The position numbers and the translations under genes were made by a program. The notes under the pieces are model-generated. The model was given only the letters and a program-made list of their open reading frames with translations. It did not search any database and had not been told where the DNA came from. Positions 25,101 through 39,524 of a stretch of 64,000 nt of DNA are shown here, piece after piece. The DNA lies in the NCBI GenBank assembly GCA_018907035.1, contig JACCIC010000138.1:881001-945000 (forward strand), given 5' to 3'. Position 1 is the stretch's first letter. Each line of letters starts with the position of its first letter. Source of the stretch: Sycobia sp. Sy_11 (taxonomy: Eukaryota; Arthropoda; Insecta; Hymenoptera; Epichrysomallidae).

Positions 25101-26227
25101 ATCGCTTGAATTTATTTTTGTTGGAGTCCGTCAATATTTACCTGTTGAAAGCGTATTATTTTTGTAATTACAGCCAGGATTTACAATTTATATTTTAAAG
25201 CGTATCAAAGTCGAGGGCATAAGCAGCTGATGCGCGTGTCGTTTAAAAATCGAAAAACGAAAAACAAAAAGAAAAAAAAAAACAAAAAAGTTTAAAAACG
25301 ATTTCGAACGCGCCTTTTTGCTCCCCGCGCACTTTTAAAGCGAAGCGATCTCTCGACAATCCGACCTCGAAGATTCGTCGACCGGCGCGATATTCGACGG
25401 ATATCCGTGAATTTGTCGATGAATAAAAGCCTCTGCGCGATTCTTTCGATCGCTGATTTGGCGCTTTGCGCGGCCGCCGGCGGAAAAGCGTGGCGGATTG
25501 CGTGTGAAAAGAAATGAAAGGGAAATAGAGAATGAAACGTAAGTGTGCATGGACGGCAAAAACGGACGACCGACGAGGCGGACTCGTTAAATCACCGGCG
25601 ATTTTACGAAATTTTGAGCTTAATTTGCCGAAAAAATTTACATGGTTATTCATAGCGCATAATAATTTTGCAGCTTATCGTAGATCTGTGAATGCAATAT
25701 GAATAAGTAATTAATTTTTCGCGTATTGTACTTATGCCTGTCGCTTAGTTGTTAACAGCAGCTGTCCATCCCTCTTTACCTCGAATCTTGCATCAATTAG
25801 TCGATCCAACGTTACGAAAAAAAAAAAACAACAGAAAAAAACAGAAATACATAATACACGTAAAATCGAACCAATGTCGTATTATCAACATCGTATCCTC
25901 ATCCTTTACCGAGAGAATTAACCCGAGCGACATATCTCCTCCCCTCCGCGCCACACCTCCCGACAGAATCTCGGAGAGACCTTGGGGAGGGGGGGGGGAG
26001 CTCGAGAAAACAAGCGACCCTCCTCAATCAATCCGCCCCTCCCTCTACCTCCCGAAAGACCTTCGATGGCGATATAGCGCGGCGACAAGCGTGACATAAG
26101 GAGGACAACGAGGACGGGCCGCTGGATGAGAGTTCCTCTGTCACATACGCGCGCTGACGTATACACACATAGACAGACAGATACACACATATTTTACGAG
26201 CGTGACATTATATACATATACATATAT

Positions 26228-26288
<61 letters not shown>

Positions 26289-26593
26289 AGATACTTACGC
26301 AGGACAGTAGTTGCAGACGTAGCTGAAGTAGGGAATGCCCCGGGGCCCCCGCTTGCCGTCGCACTCGGCCCAGCCGCAGCCGACCTCGTGGCTCGTCGCC
26401 CAGACCATCTGGGTGTAGTGGCCGACCTTGTGGAGCTCGTTGCGCTCGGGCCCGGCGCCGTAGCTGAACAGCCGCTCCTCCGAGAACCACGTCTTAATGG
26501 CGAAGAACCTTGGGTGGTGGTCGTGGCGTTGCATGAGAGGAGGATAAACGTATTATATAGAGATGTGTGTGTATATATATATACACACACACG

Positions 26594-26690
<97 letters not shown>

Positions 26691-27199
26691 CGCAGGGATT
26701 AGCTTCTCCCGCTTTCCTGACCGCTATATAAGCGAGGTATCGGGTATAGGTAGCGGCCGGGAGGGGGGAGGGTAGTGTAAACCACCCGACTCGCCCGAGC
26801 ACTCGGTAAGTTTTCAGGGTATCTATCTATATATATACGTAGGGCCGACGGTTGGCTGCGCGGACCGGCTGGAGGGTCAGATTGGTTTTGGCGGATTCGG
26901 TAAACGGGGGAGAAGGAGCGTTGTATGGTACTTCGGCGAACGTACGTGCGCGCGCGCGCGTGTGTGTGTGTGTGTGTGTACAGTTCGATCGAGATATGGG
27001 CTTTTTTGAAAAGTTACCGGGATTTTCGAGGATTATGATTCCTTTTGGCTTATTGCTTAAAAATTGCGCAACGTTGGAAATTAATCGTCGTTCTTATCTT
27101 TTAGATTTACAGGCTTTTGCTGTTCGATTTGGGCCCCGAGAGAGCTCTAAAATGACAGTTTTTTTGAATAATTCGAATTGGTGCTAACTGTATACATAG

Positions 27200-27257
<58 letters not shown>

Positions 27258-28824
27258 TCAAGGCATAAACGTTCTTTCAAGTATAATTTCTAATTTTATG
27301 AATTTATCGAGATTTCAACATTTCGGCCTTCGATTTTCTTGCTAAGCAATGCTAAATATACAACTGCGTTGAATTTAAACGATGGATTCATGAATATTGT
27401 AAGGATCAAGTTACTGTATATAGATATTGAAGTGTCTAGGTACAACTACTTTAATGTTTTTGAATAGAAGCTGCCGCAAAAACGCTCTTTACCGAACGCG
27501 ACGAAAAATTTTAATTTAGACGGATTTCTCCGTTCCTCGGGGCGATATATAAGACGGTGATCGTAAAAACAATTGAACAATAGGATTTTTCATTTTTTTC
27601 CCCCAACACTGGCACATTGAAAATTTTTAAACACTTCTTTTCTAAAGCCTTTCTTTTTAATCTGCCGGGAACATAGCTCGAGCAAATATTCTCCCCGACC
27701 GATCGGAAATTGCAATAGTATTTCTGTCTCAAGATTTTATTACATTGTGCATTGTTTTTTTTTTTGTCGGGAAAAAATTTAATTGACGATAATTTTTTTT
27801 TCAAAAAATGGTAAAATTTTTTCTTCTAAAACGTGCATTAAATCGCAAGAATACTGTACATTGAAAAAAATCCTGCGCGCGCGCGTGCGAGTCTTGTTAT
27901 TCATATACAAACTTGATAATACATTGATTTTCCGTTCTAGATTACAAAATCGCAGGGGACGACTTACCGTCCGTAAGATGCCCTTAAGAAAATTCACCGA
28001 GGAAGCAATGTACAGTCGCAGTTATATTATAAATCAAATTTAAACAATATTTTTTGCCCGTCTTTTATATCGATAAAAATCCCTTTTCAAATAAGTCTTA
28101 ATGATCCTTTACAAGAAATTATTATTTATTTTTAATTTATTTATTTCACGAAGAACCGTGATCATCAACAATTAGCTCGAATTGCGAAAATTTTACACGT
28201 TTACTCATGTATTGACAAATGTGTAGCAAAAATTACTTGCTTTTTTTTTTTTTTTAATTGTCACAAAATATCATCCTTCGCTTAGATTATTCAGTTTAAA
28301 AAATACCTTGATGTATTTTATGCAGAAATCCGTGTAATAGAATATAAATCCATCTTTACCTCCGACATTAACAACATCCACGGATGAAGAATAAAGCTAA
28401 ATTTTGCGCAATTTACGATCCAATTGGAGAGAAATTAATTTACTTTAAATATTATAAACTGAATTCGCAGCCTGCTCGGTATATGTATATATAACGAGTA
28501 AGTTAATCCCTTAATCCAGATTTAAAAGGATCAGCGCGGCCAAGCCCGGGGGGTTAATTCAAAAACGTCCCGACCAAAATTCACGATCCCCGATAAGGCT
28601 ATCTGTCATTTCTCTGCGATATGACTCGGAGCGCCGAGTCGTGACTGATAAAATTATACAATTCAAATCTGACCGGCAATCGCGGGCAAACAGGGCACTT
28701 AATTAGAATGGCTCCGTCTTTCAGTCGGCTTATATGGAGTTTAGAGGGACGTCGCTTTTATAATTCGTCGGATGAAAAACAAAAATTACGAGTTGTTGGA
28801 ATTAGTTCGTAGCGTTGTTTCTTT

Positions 28825-28855
<31 letters not shown>

Positions 28856-31763
28856 CTGTTAATCGCTAAAATATTCATTCTTTCGGACGAAGAATAAAAG
28901 AAAATACATGAATTAAATTAACGGCTAATACTTTCTATCGCACTTTGGCTTGGAATGAAATCCGGGAATCGGTCCACTTTTGACAATATTCGTAACGTTG
29001 GGACTTCTTTCGGCCATCGACGATAGAGACAAATGATAGTCGCTACGAGCGACATCTGTAGCATACGGTGGCCACGACGACGTTTCGCGTTTCACTGTGT
29101 CCCCGGACACGTTCGTTATCGGCTTTTGCAAGTCGCCGCCGGCTTTTAACGGCGTCACTGTGCTTTACGCAGTATTCCGAACGTTCTTGGGTTCGACGAG
29201 CTGCTCAGCAATGATTTCGTACTGCTCGTCCGAGCAGATTCTTCGGTAATAACCGTCAGTCCCTCCGAGCCCCCGAACGAATGCGGGCCAGTAATTCGGA
29301 CTCGTACGGAGATGGTTGCGCAAACGGGCGGCAATTTTCGTAAAAAATTTCAGGCCCGACTTCGCCTATGCTCGAAAACTCCTCCCTCCCTCCATCCCCC
29401 CCCCCCCGCTCACCCGTGAAAACACTCGTCGCGCGTAGACCGCGCGCTCGAGGGAACGAGTCGGCGTCGTATCCGTCGCGCGCCCCTGTCCCCCGTGCCC
29501 GTGTTCCCGCGGAATCTGGCCGGGAGCCAGGATTCGTCGGAATTCAAAATCCTGGCGGTGGAGCGGCGGCGTGCTGTAGGGGTGTGGGGGGGGGAGGAGG
29601 GGGTGAGTGAGACCGCCCTCTACTATCCAGCGTTCGAGCCGCGCGTGTAACCCGCCGGTATTAAACGTTCCTTGGGCGTAGGAGGGGCGTGGGACGGCAC
29701 GACTGTATATCCGCGCGAGCCAACGTCGGGACTCGGCGAGAGCAGCCGAGTTTGCGTTCGACTCGTGTAATTTCTTTAAGTGGCTGTTCCAACCAGCCCG
29801 TGGCCAACTACGAAATTTCGTGGGTCAGATCCCGCGGAAGGATTGTGATATTGTAATCGCGATTAGCCCTCGCGCTCGGCGAGGCACGTTCGCGTATTGA
29901 AATTGGCTGGATTTTCTCCTACTCCGTGCAATATGGAGCTTCCGACAATAGGCACAAGTTCTACAAAATATACGTGATATTTTCATTAGTTTTAATACAC
30001 CGCGACAGTCGCGCAATTATATGCATAATGCCAAAAATATCGATCGGAAGCACATTAATAATGTATAACTTGGTTCGAGTAGCCAAAAAGACGGATCGGC
30101 AATTTATTAGTCCGACGCTTATAGTTAAACGAATCGAAACTTTGCGAAGCGCGCGGGCGATGGGGGGGGGGCAGGCGAATATCAAATAACGCGCCGTTAA
30201 TAACGAACAGTAGTACTCGATGAATGGCTTATGAATATTACGATCGATGGGCGGAAACGGCTCTGTGCGCCGGTGTCGGTCGAATTTTATCACGAGGCCG
30301 GCTGTAATGCGGCTCCTTTCACGGGGCTCACAATTAAAATTTCTAAAAGGCTCCCAAAGAAATCAATATCCGCCTAATTGCGCAGGGCAACGGGACGTTT
30401 CATTTGTCGTGAATTTTGTGCTCATTGCGATCGGCGGCCACAGTCCGCGCGCGACGGAATTAGCCGATTGCATCAATTTCTAATAATACGAAATAAAAGA
30501 TCGTTTTTCGTATGTCGTCATTATCGCTCGATGTACATTAAGATTTCTCACTGCGGTAATTTTCCGCGCCGTAAGAAAAAATTACGGACGAAGCGATTGG
30601 ATATCCGTGAAGTCACGATATTAATAAAAATTCGGAATTAAAAAGCGAGCTTATAATTTTAATTTCGGCGTGAAATTTTTTCGTCCGCGCGCTTGGCATT
30701 AACAGCGTCTAAGTAAATTGAGTTGATCGAAATTCCAGTTTGTCGCGAGCAATTTCTGCAATTTGGGCAAATTTTTCGAATCTCTGCAATTGCCTCGAAC
30801 GCGTTAATGGCCTGCCGGCGTCGATGAATATTTATTTTTTCTGATTTCATGCGTTTAAATGAAATACAGTGAGAAAAACATGAAACTACGTACGCGTAGT
30901 ATGGATTGCTTAAAGCAGCACAATTGTCAATCAAAAAAATCGATGAAAATTGCCGAACTGATCGAATTTTTACAAATCTCGATAGCGACGCTGAAAATCT
31001 CATTGCAAACATTTGATTTGGAAAATATTTCAAATTATATAAGTAAGCCCCGTGGTACGTAAGAATTTACAGATAATACGCCATGGCGTTCAGCATTGTA
31101 AAAATGACAACGTGTGTCAAGAAAAAGTACAACTAGTCTCGTAAGTCATGAAAATGTGCTCTTATCGGTAGGACAATCGGCACAGTTAGACGCGATCCCG
31201 AATTACGGCCGGGGACGAGATGCAATTGCGACCTTTAAATTATTCAAAAGCAAGTTTGAGTATTAATCCTTGAAGCAAGCAGCCGGCAAAATAACATCCG
31301 TCCTTGCTAGTAAATAACATGGTCTGTACATCGTACGATAAATGTCACATGCGCGATAAGGTAATAGTTAGTAGTACTTCAATTTTCTTTTGATTCCTGT
31401 AATTTTTTTTCAGAAAATTGAACTTTCTTAAAAAAAACACACATATACACACACACACACACACCCTTAAACGCCATCTCGTAAAAACCGCCCGCTTAAC
31501 GGGACGTTACAACGGGCACTCTCGTCCCCTTTTCGACTGGCCTAGGTATGAGCTTTAAGAAGCAAAAACGTAAAGAATGAAAAAAAAAACGAAAGCAAAA
31601 AAGAAGCGCCGTTGTAGGTCGCGGCGACGCGACGCTAATTAACGACTCCGCGCCATCGGATCCCCATTAGCGGGCCATTAGCGCGGGCGACAAACGCTCT
31701 CGGGACCTCGCCGGGATGTTGTGGAGTAGGTGCTATACTAAAGCCTCATATGTGCATATCGTA

Positions 31764-31819
<56 letters not shown>

Positions 31820-32369
31820 AAAGAAAAGATAATCGTCCGCTTACCAGGGCACCTGGGCCGTCGAGATGAAGATGTTCTGGCCGCAGCCGCCGTAGGCGTC
31901 GGTGTGCAGGCCCGTCGCGTTGTCGTGCGTCAGGGCGTAGCAGGCCTCGGCCCACTTCTGCGCCGCCTTCGCCGCGCCGGCGTGCCACTTCTGCGAAAAA
32001 GAACGAACGGGCGAAAAAGGAGGGAGAAAGACAGACAAAGGAGTAAGAGAGCGCGGGAGGCCGCGCATACGTCCCGCGCGTGTACGCTGCATTAGGTGGG
32101 AGGAAGGGGGCGTAGTATATAAAATGGAAAAAAGAGCTTTCTTCCCCCCGGGGGGGGGCGATGGAGGTAGGGAAGGAGAGACGTATACTCGAACTATCGT
32201 TATCTGTGTGTGTGTGTGTGTGTGTAGGGGCGCGTCAGTAAGTGCACGAACCCCCGCACGATATAGCGAAACGGTGCGGCAGTGAACAGCTTTTTCCGCG
32301 GCGCGACGCCCGGGGCTTAGCCGCGTATTATATCGTCCGAGTGGTCGTCCCGACGCCATGGAGAGCTTT

Positions 32370-32426
<57 letters not shown>

Positions 32427-34107
32427 GCCACAATCATACTTCGTCCTCCCGCTATCGAGATTTTGACGAATTTAGGTCGATTTTGTTTGTCCGTTTTTTT
32501 CCCCTCCTATCCTCAGACCGCGCCGGTCTCCCGCTCGTTTAGCGAGCGCAGTGATTGGAGAGTGGGGTACGAAATGGTTTTCCGCGGCGACCGCCTCTTT
32601 AATTGCCGGACGAAGGATCGTTCACGGTCCTGGCCGGTACGCGACGCATTAATTCGTCGGGGTGGAATGGGCGTGGTGGCTGATAACAGAGAGCCCCCTC
32701 CCCCCCGTCAGCGTACCGGATAACGCGAAAATTCGTGGAAAACGGGACGAATGCGCGTAGTACGCGATCGTAAATTCGAGGACGCGAAATGCTTTTATAG
32801 ATGATGCGCTTTGACTACTATATGCTCGAATGTTTTGTAAAGTTGTTACAGGCGTACTTGAAGAACGCCCGGAAATTATCTCAGTGTTGTAAACGCGTTT
32901 CTGTACTTGGCGAGCTGAATTTTTCTTATTAATGCACGTAGAATGCAATGTAATTAGGGGATTTCGCCGTGAAAACTCTGCCCGTCAAGTCATATAATTG
33001 AGAATTATCTAAAAGCTACCGCGTACTTAATTCCAATCTATGGCCTACGTTAAATTTTTCTAGCTGCGCGCGAGTTTTGAAAATACAAAATTTCCTTTTG
33101 TAATTTTCTTGAACACGGATCCTCGGAGCAATTTCAAATGATATATATTTAGCGCGGAGAGAAGTCGCCCGAACCTTCAAAGCAATATTTCAGAAACTCG
33201 CTGACAACTTTTCAAACAAACACTCGACTATTTATATCTGAAATTTAATAAATTCCTTTTTTTTATAAAGTCGATGAGTTCAATTTCTCCGCGCTCATTT
33301 AATTAAATTGAAACTTTATATATATAGATATACATATATACATATTATTCGAGTTTTGAGATTATTAAATTTACATTATAAAAGATATTCCCGTCGTAAC
33401 TTTTTATATGTATAAAAATTTCGCTAATTGAACTAAATTATATTCAAGTATATATACATGTGTGTGCGTGTGCGTGTGTGTGCGCGCGCGTGTGTATTTC
33501 GTTTCTCGTGCGCACGTACCTCTCTCCTAATTGAAATGTAAATAAAATTATAAAACGCGTCTCATTTGACGTTGCATAAATCTCAAATTATCGCGGGCAT
33601 TAATGAAAATGCTCCTTGAAATATTTAATTCAAATTAATCCCTTTAACATTATGAAATTTATGGGGCCGTAAAATTTTATACCGTCGCCCCACCCCCCGC
33701 CCGCGACCGCCGCAACGTCCTTACACTTCTCCTGAGAGCAATCGAATTATACGTCTCCGACCCTATCCATTCTGGATTAATGCGCGCATAGATTAAACGC
33801 ATATAAATCCGTATTCGGATGAACGTATGGATGTTTATTAACGAATGCGCTATAGTTCCATATGTATATGCCCATATATGCCAAATTCGATACGTAGTTA
33901 ATAACGGAGATCGGCGACGTGGATGAAAGAGAGGAAAAATGATCAATCGACCAGTGCACCGCTGGATCGGCATTCAATAAAGCGCGCAAGAATGATGAAT
34001 GAAGTGCGCGGCGCAGCTCCGCGGCTCCGAACGGGGCTCGCTCTGAATTCATATTGGGCGCGGAATGACAAATTTCCAGAGTCAAAGTGAGAGGCGGAAT
34101 GGGAGGC

Positions 34108-34157
<50 letters not shown>

Positions 34158-34483
34158 AAAGCAGCGCAGTATAAGTTTTACTTACAGCCGGCAAATTTCA
34201 TATCTCAAAGACGCTGCGGGCCACGCCACGACCGCCGGTGTGTTCTTTATATATATATATATAGGCTATTCATAAATTTTACCGCTGCATTTCGGTAATT
34301 GCGTCCTTTCATTCCACTCCGCGCTTCGTCGCCGCGGTGCGGCGCCAGTATATATATATATATATATACCTACACACATAACTCGTGGGAGTGTTGGAAG
34401 CGGCCTAGGCGGGCAAAAAAATTCTCCTCTTAATCCATAACAAACGAAACTTCTTGGCGGTACTTCTCTCCTCTCGCTCTTTC

Positions 34484-34572
<89 letters not shown>

Positions 34573-34835
34573 CTATCTTTCACAATTCCACGCGTCACTG
34601 CGCGTGCATTAAGTTCTCGTGTTACTAGCTAGTCGACGAGGAAGAAAGAGAGGCATGGCTGCAAAAAGCGTCGCCGCCGAAAAAATGAAATTACGGCTCG
34701 CTCAGGACGTATACGCGGATAAACAAATATAATATATTACACATAAACACACACAAACACACACACATATATGTATATATATGTGTATATATATATGTAT
34801 ATATATATATGTATATGTATATATATGTATATATA

Positions 34836-34881
<46 letters not shown>

Positions 34882-36340
34882 GGTGTATTCGCGTGCGTGC
34901 TTGTGCGTAGAACGCGGAAGTGGAAAGCGCATGAATAACTATAACGAGCCAGCCAGGCCGAAACGATGGCACAGGATCAGGTCCGGATTAAGACTTTTGT
35001 TATATGGACTTGAGTTTTTTTTTTTTTTTGCTGCGAGCGTGGATTCAAAGGTACGGAATGAATATATCAAAAAAAAAAAAAAAAAAATGAAGGTAAAATA
35101 AAGAAAGATGAAAGTAAGATGAACCGAGAATTATTCTGTTCATAAAATATGTTCTGTTGTTTAACTAAGTCAACAATAAATCCAATTAAAATTGCAAACT
35201 ATGTAAATGCATCATAGAGCGCTACTTACGATTAATGTTTCTTAAACTGTTTTTTTTTCTTCAACTCGTCAATATTCCAAAATCTCAGCACAAAATCTGA
35301 GTTTATTACTAAACTGATTCAAGATAATCAAATTTCGTCCACCACAATCGATTTATACGATATTATGCGTTTTTCTTTTCAACAGCTGAAAATAACGGAT
35401 AATCCTATTTTGGACCTAAAATTTGAATTCTACGTAATTATTTGAAGGAGCTTGCGTGCGCTATTGAAAAAATTAAATACACTTTATACATTATGCTTTC
35501 ATTGGATTCAATGTTTTACGAAAATTTATAAGGTATTTTTGTACTTGACGCGTTAAACGATTAGGCAACATATCGATCAAATTCAAAAACTTGGATATTA
35601 CAAAATAGCTTGGATGAGAAGGACAATAATGTCACTGCGCGAACAAAGCCATGGAATTTCGTTTTGTCGAATTCCTCGCACAATTTGGGAATAAAATTAC
35701 ATAAAGGCTTGCAATTCAAAATTACTCTTATCTACCTCCGTTGTTATACTCTCTTTTTCTTCATTACTGAATATCTTACAGTAATTTTTCGAGTTTCTTC
35801 TATTGCGAATTTAAGGACCGAGTTACCTAAATTTAGATCAGAACATTTTCTACGCGTGAGAGCAACGAAATGTATGTTTTTGACAGTGTCGAAAGTTGCG
35901 GGGCAGCAGACCGGCAACCCTTATCGAGCGCTCGCCTCCTCAATCCGAATCCGGAACGGACGAGTCGGCCCACGCGATACGGTTGAAAAGTGAAAAAGAG
36001 TCACCGTCGCCGAGCGATCGCCGGGGAAAAAAAATCAATTCTTCGTTAATTTTAACGACGAGTCGCGGGGGTCTTCAAGGTATACACGTACTATACGTGA
36101 AAAAGGCATTAAGTCCGGCATTTAAACAGCGCGTCGATTTCTCACCGCATACCTTTACTCCTTGTATGGTCGACGTTATATATATATATACATGTATATA
36201 TATATAAGGAAAGCCCTATTCGCGACAATGGAATCGTCGTCTGACTTCGTCCCCTAGCCTCATTTCACATCCGACGACACAGGGTATTGCGGATTTGCGA
36301 CAAAATTTATTTTCTCGCGGTGATGTGCTTTCCTTTGCGC

Positions 36341-36389
<49 letters not shown>

Positions 36390-36574
36390 GTTCTGAAATT
36401 CCTTCCTTCCCCGAATTCCCACACGAATCTGCGCACCTACGCGTATACGTATCTGATGTTACGTGGACGACGGAAGTCGCGGATTCATCGGCCCGCGGCG
36501 GCGCATGAATCAATAATGCTCTCGATCGAAAAGTCGTTCGAGACTTTGTATAATTTTGCCGTACGCGCGCGCGC

Positions 36575-36609
<35 letters not shown>

Positions 36610-37602
36610 TCTTTCCAAGGAAAAAGAATTTTCAACGTAGTAAGTATTTGATGTCGTTCGGTGATTGCCGTTGCCGTCCCTGGCGCATACGGTGCTAGGC
36701 TTGCGGGACGACGCGGCGGTGTCGAATGAGAGCATCGATTGAGGGAACCCGATTCTCAAAAGGAAAAAAATTTCTTTTAAGAATCAACGAAATATCCGAT
36801 TTCTAGTAATAAAAGCCGGAGATCAGCTGTAAATCTGCTGTTTAGTAACGAGTTATATATATATCCACTGCACGTATTTGTAGTTGTTTTCTTTAATGTA
36901 GTTAAAATTCATTGTATACTCTTAGAGAGGAATGTTTCATTATAATTATCTTCACTTTCTACTAAGGAGACGCAATTGAATTATCAGAAATTTTACTATA
37001 CGTATACGAAATTTTAATACAATTGTTATTAAAAATCATCAATAATAAAATCATTACTAAGAAAATCAATATTATCATTAATATTTCTCATAAATCAAGC
37101 ATGTCTCCCTGTTATTAGAAGGTTTAGCAAATTATAGTGAAACATTCCTCTTAGGAACGTAAACTGCAAACATTAAAGCATACGAGTAACAATACCTTAA
37201 GTCATACAGTTTTGACTTTAGTTAAATAACTAAATAACATGCAAGCATTCAAAACTAAGATTCTTATAATATTTTTACATTTAAAAAAATTGTTGTTTCC
37301 CCTAAATTTCTTAGAAGATGCTGCTCGGTGATTGATTACGGACCCACGCTAATCAGGGGTCCCATTTGAAAAATGACAGCGACAAAACAGATATTTTCCG
37401 CGCAATCGATGGCGCAGAAGCGCACCCCCGTCCGTTACACGCGAATTGCAACGAGGAGATAAGTTATTTGCCGAATGCGCGCTGAATATTCAAACGACTC
37501 TTCTGCAATCTATTGCAGCCTCAAGTATAAACGGCGGCCGACGAATTTTGCGACGATTTGCCGAGTTCGCCCGGACGAAGTTCCGTGATCCTTAATTTTC
37601 GG

Positions 37603-37652
<50 letters not shown>

Positions 37653-39054
37653 GAAAAATTAATTAGATGAATGAAATGTGTATATATAGGCATATTTAGA
37701 GAAAATTATAAATTATTATTTTTTAATATTATATTAAATACTCTGTACTACAATCTCATTCATACACTGCAAATAAATATCAGTCATCAAGTAAATATTT
37801 TCTTGTTTTGTACCAAATGAATTATTTTCTTAAATTGAGAGAGTGTCTTCTTAAATGAAGAAAGTATTTTCTCGATGCAAGCACAGTCCAGTGAAATAAA
37901 ACCACATCGTCTTAAATCTAATTAATAATTTCTCAATTTCAGCAAATGATATACTTGGTAGCAAACAAGTAAATATTTATTTGATATCAGGACATATTTC
38001 TTTTTCAGTATATAAGTAAGCAAAATTAGGCAGGTATGGAAATGAAAATTTTAATAAATTTCCGAAATCAGGACAGACGTTAATGTTAGAATTTTCGTGC
38101 GAGAAATACCGATACCGTTTGCATCATGTACATTCGTTAATTTGACATTTTCTTAAAAATCATATGAACCGTACGATAATTATAGATATGTAAGTTTAAA
38201 AGGGTTTAATAGTCGGCGGCGCGCTAAAAGTCTTTTCGTTTACTACCCGCGCGTCCTCGAGAAATCAGATAGATCGTCGCCGCCCCGCCGGCGAACGATC
38301 CGCGCGCGATCAACGCGAGAGACGATCTCTCATCCGCGTCCGCGGATTTTTTTTCTCTTCGCGCTCCTCCCCTCGTCACGGCTGTTCTTACGTGCTGGCG
38401 GATACGTGCGCGAGCGTGGCGCGAGATTACGAACGGAGTTGTGTGTTCGTGCGCGTGTCGGTGCTTAGAGTGACGGGATGAGGAGGAGGGTGAGGGAGGG
38501 GGAGGGGGAGGGTGGAGGAAAGCTTACCATGACGAGCATGTTGGCGGCCGGCGGATCGACGCGGCTCCTGAAGAAGTTGTGATAGAGGACGATTTTTCTC
38601 TGGACCTTCTTGTCGTCGGGCGCCAGGACCCTCCTGGGAATGCTGTCGCCGTATAATCGGGGCACTGGAAAAGCCGCGGTTAACCGCTGGTTTAAAGAAC
38701 GAAAAAAAGCAAAGGGGGGGGGAAAAACCCCCTGCCGGCCACCCGTCCCGGCTTCCACTTTCTCACGCAGGCGTACCGCGCCGCTTCTCTTAGCGATTCT
38801 CACGGCCCTCTGCCGCCCGTCGCCTATTTTTCCTATTTCCTTCTTTATCGGTCTTTCCCGTGTTTTATACCCACTATCTTTTCTCGTATCTAGCCCATCA
38901 ACCCCTCGCTCTACTCCCAGACATACTTTTATCTCCTCGGATCCCTCCCCCCACCCGTCTTTTTTTTTTTGCTTTCTCCATTGCTTCTTCGCCGCGCGGC
39001 GCACGGAACTACGTACAAACCGACTGAGACTGGCGATCTATATATATGGTATAG

Positions 39055-39106
<52 letters not shown>

Positions 39107-39238
39107 GTTCGCGGGTTAAAACTATCGAGAGAAAGAGAGGGACAGAGAAATAGTAAGAGAGCGCGCAGTGCAGCGCGTCAACTGACAATCGATATCGGGC
39201 TTTCCACTTCCGAAAATAGAGTATACTCCTTTCCTTTC

Positions 39239-39287
<49 letters not shown>

Positions 39288-39470
39288 GCAACTCTCGCTC
39301 GAGCTTTCCGTCTTTTCCACGCTCTCGGCGAAACTTTTCCAACTTGCTTACCGCTCACCCCCCTCCTCCTGCAACCTACCTCACCTACCTACGATGTCTT
39401 ACCTTAGCGGGACGAGCGCTGCAACCCGTCGCCCTCTTTATTTTTTATTGCCCAAGTTCGGCTTCTCTCT

Positions 39471-39524
<54 letters not shown>

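Larger units (their letters stand above)
26509..31844 (-). other. CRISP intron 3
   Basis: Phase 2 GT-AG intron of about 5.3 kb. A (TA)n tract begins about 26 bases from the donor. A decayed mariner-type transposase C-terminus lies at 28925-29107, and a frame open except for one stop extends it to 29365. A perfect 7-base hairpin stem with a 4-base loop is at 28623-28640. Tandem (TA)n and (GA)n tracts at 26597-26687 lie just upstream of the acceptor. Confidence 0.85.
31991..38527 (-). other. CRISP intron 2
   Basis: Phase 0 GT-AG intron of about 6.5 kb, the largest. The donor is followed within a few bases by a C-rich low-complexity run (38475-38520 on the plus strand). It contains a roughly 240-base palindromic element at 36919-37155, the longest (CT)n in the window at 34488-34568, an interrupted TA/TG tract at 34767-34878, and further (TA)n and (GT)n tracts. 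No coding sequence was recognised. Confidence 0.85.

Noticed and set aside
35610..35993. 127-codon plus-strand frame in CRISP intron 2
   Set aside because: Its residue mix is partly coding-like, but there is no recognisable domain, no matching splice context, and the frame is antisense to the gene.
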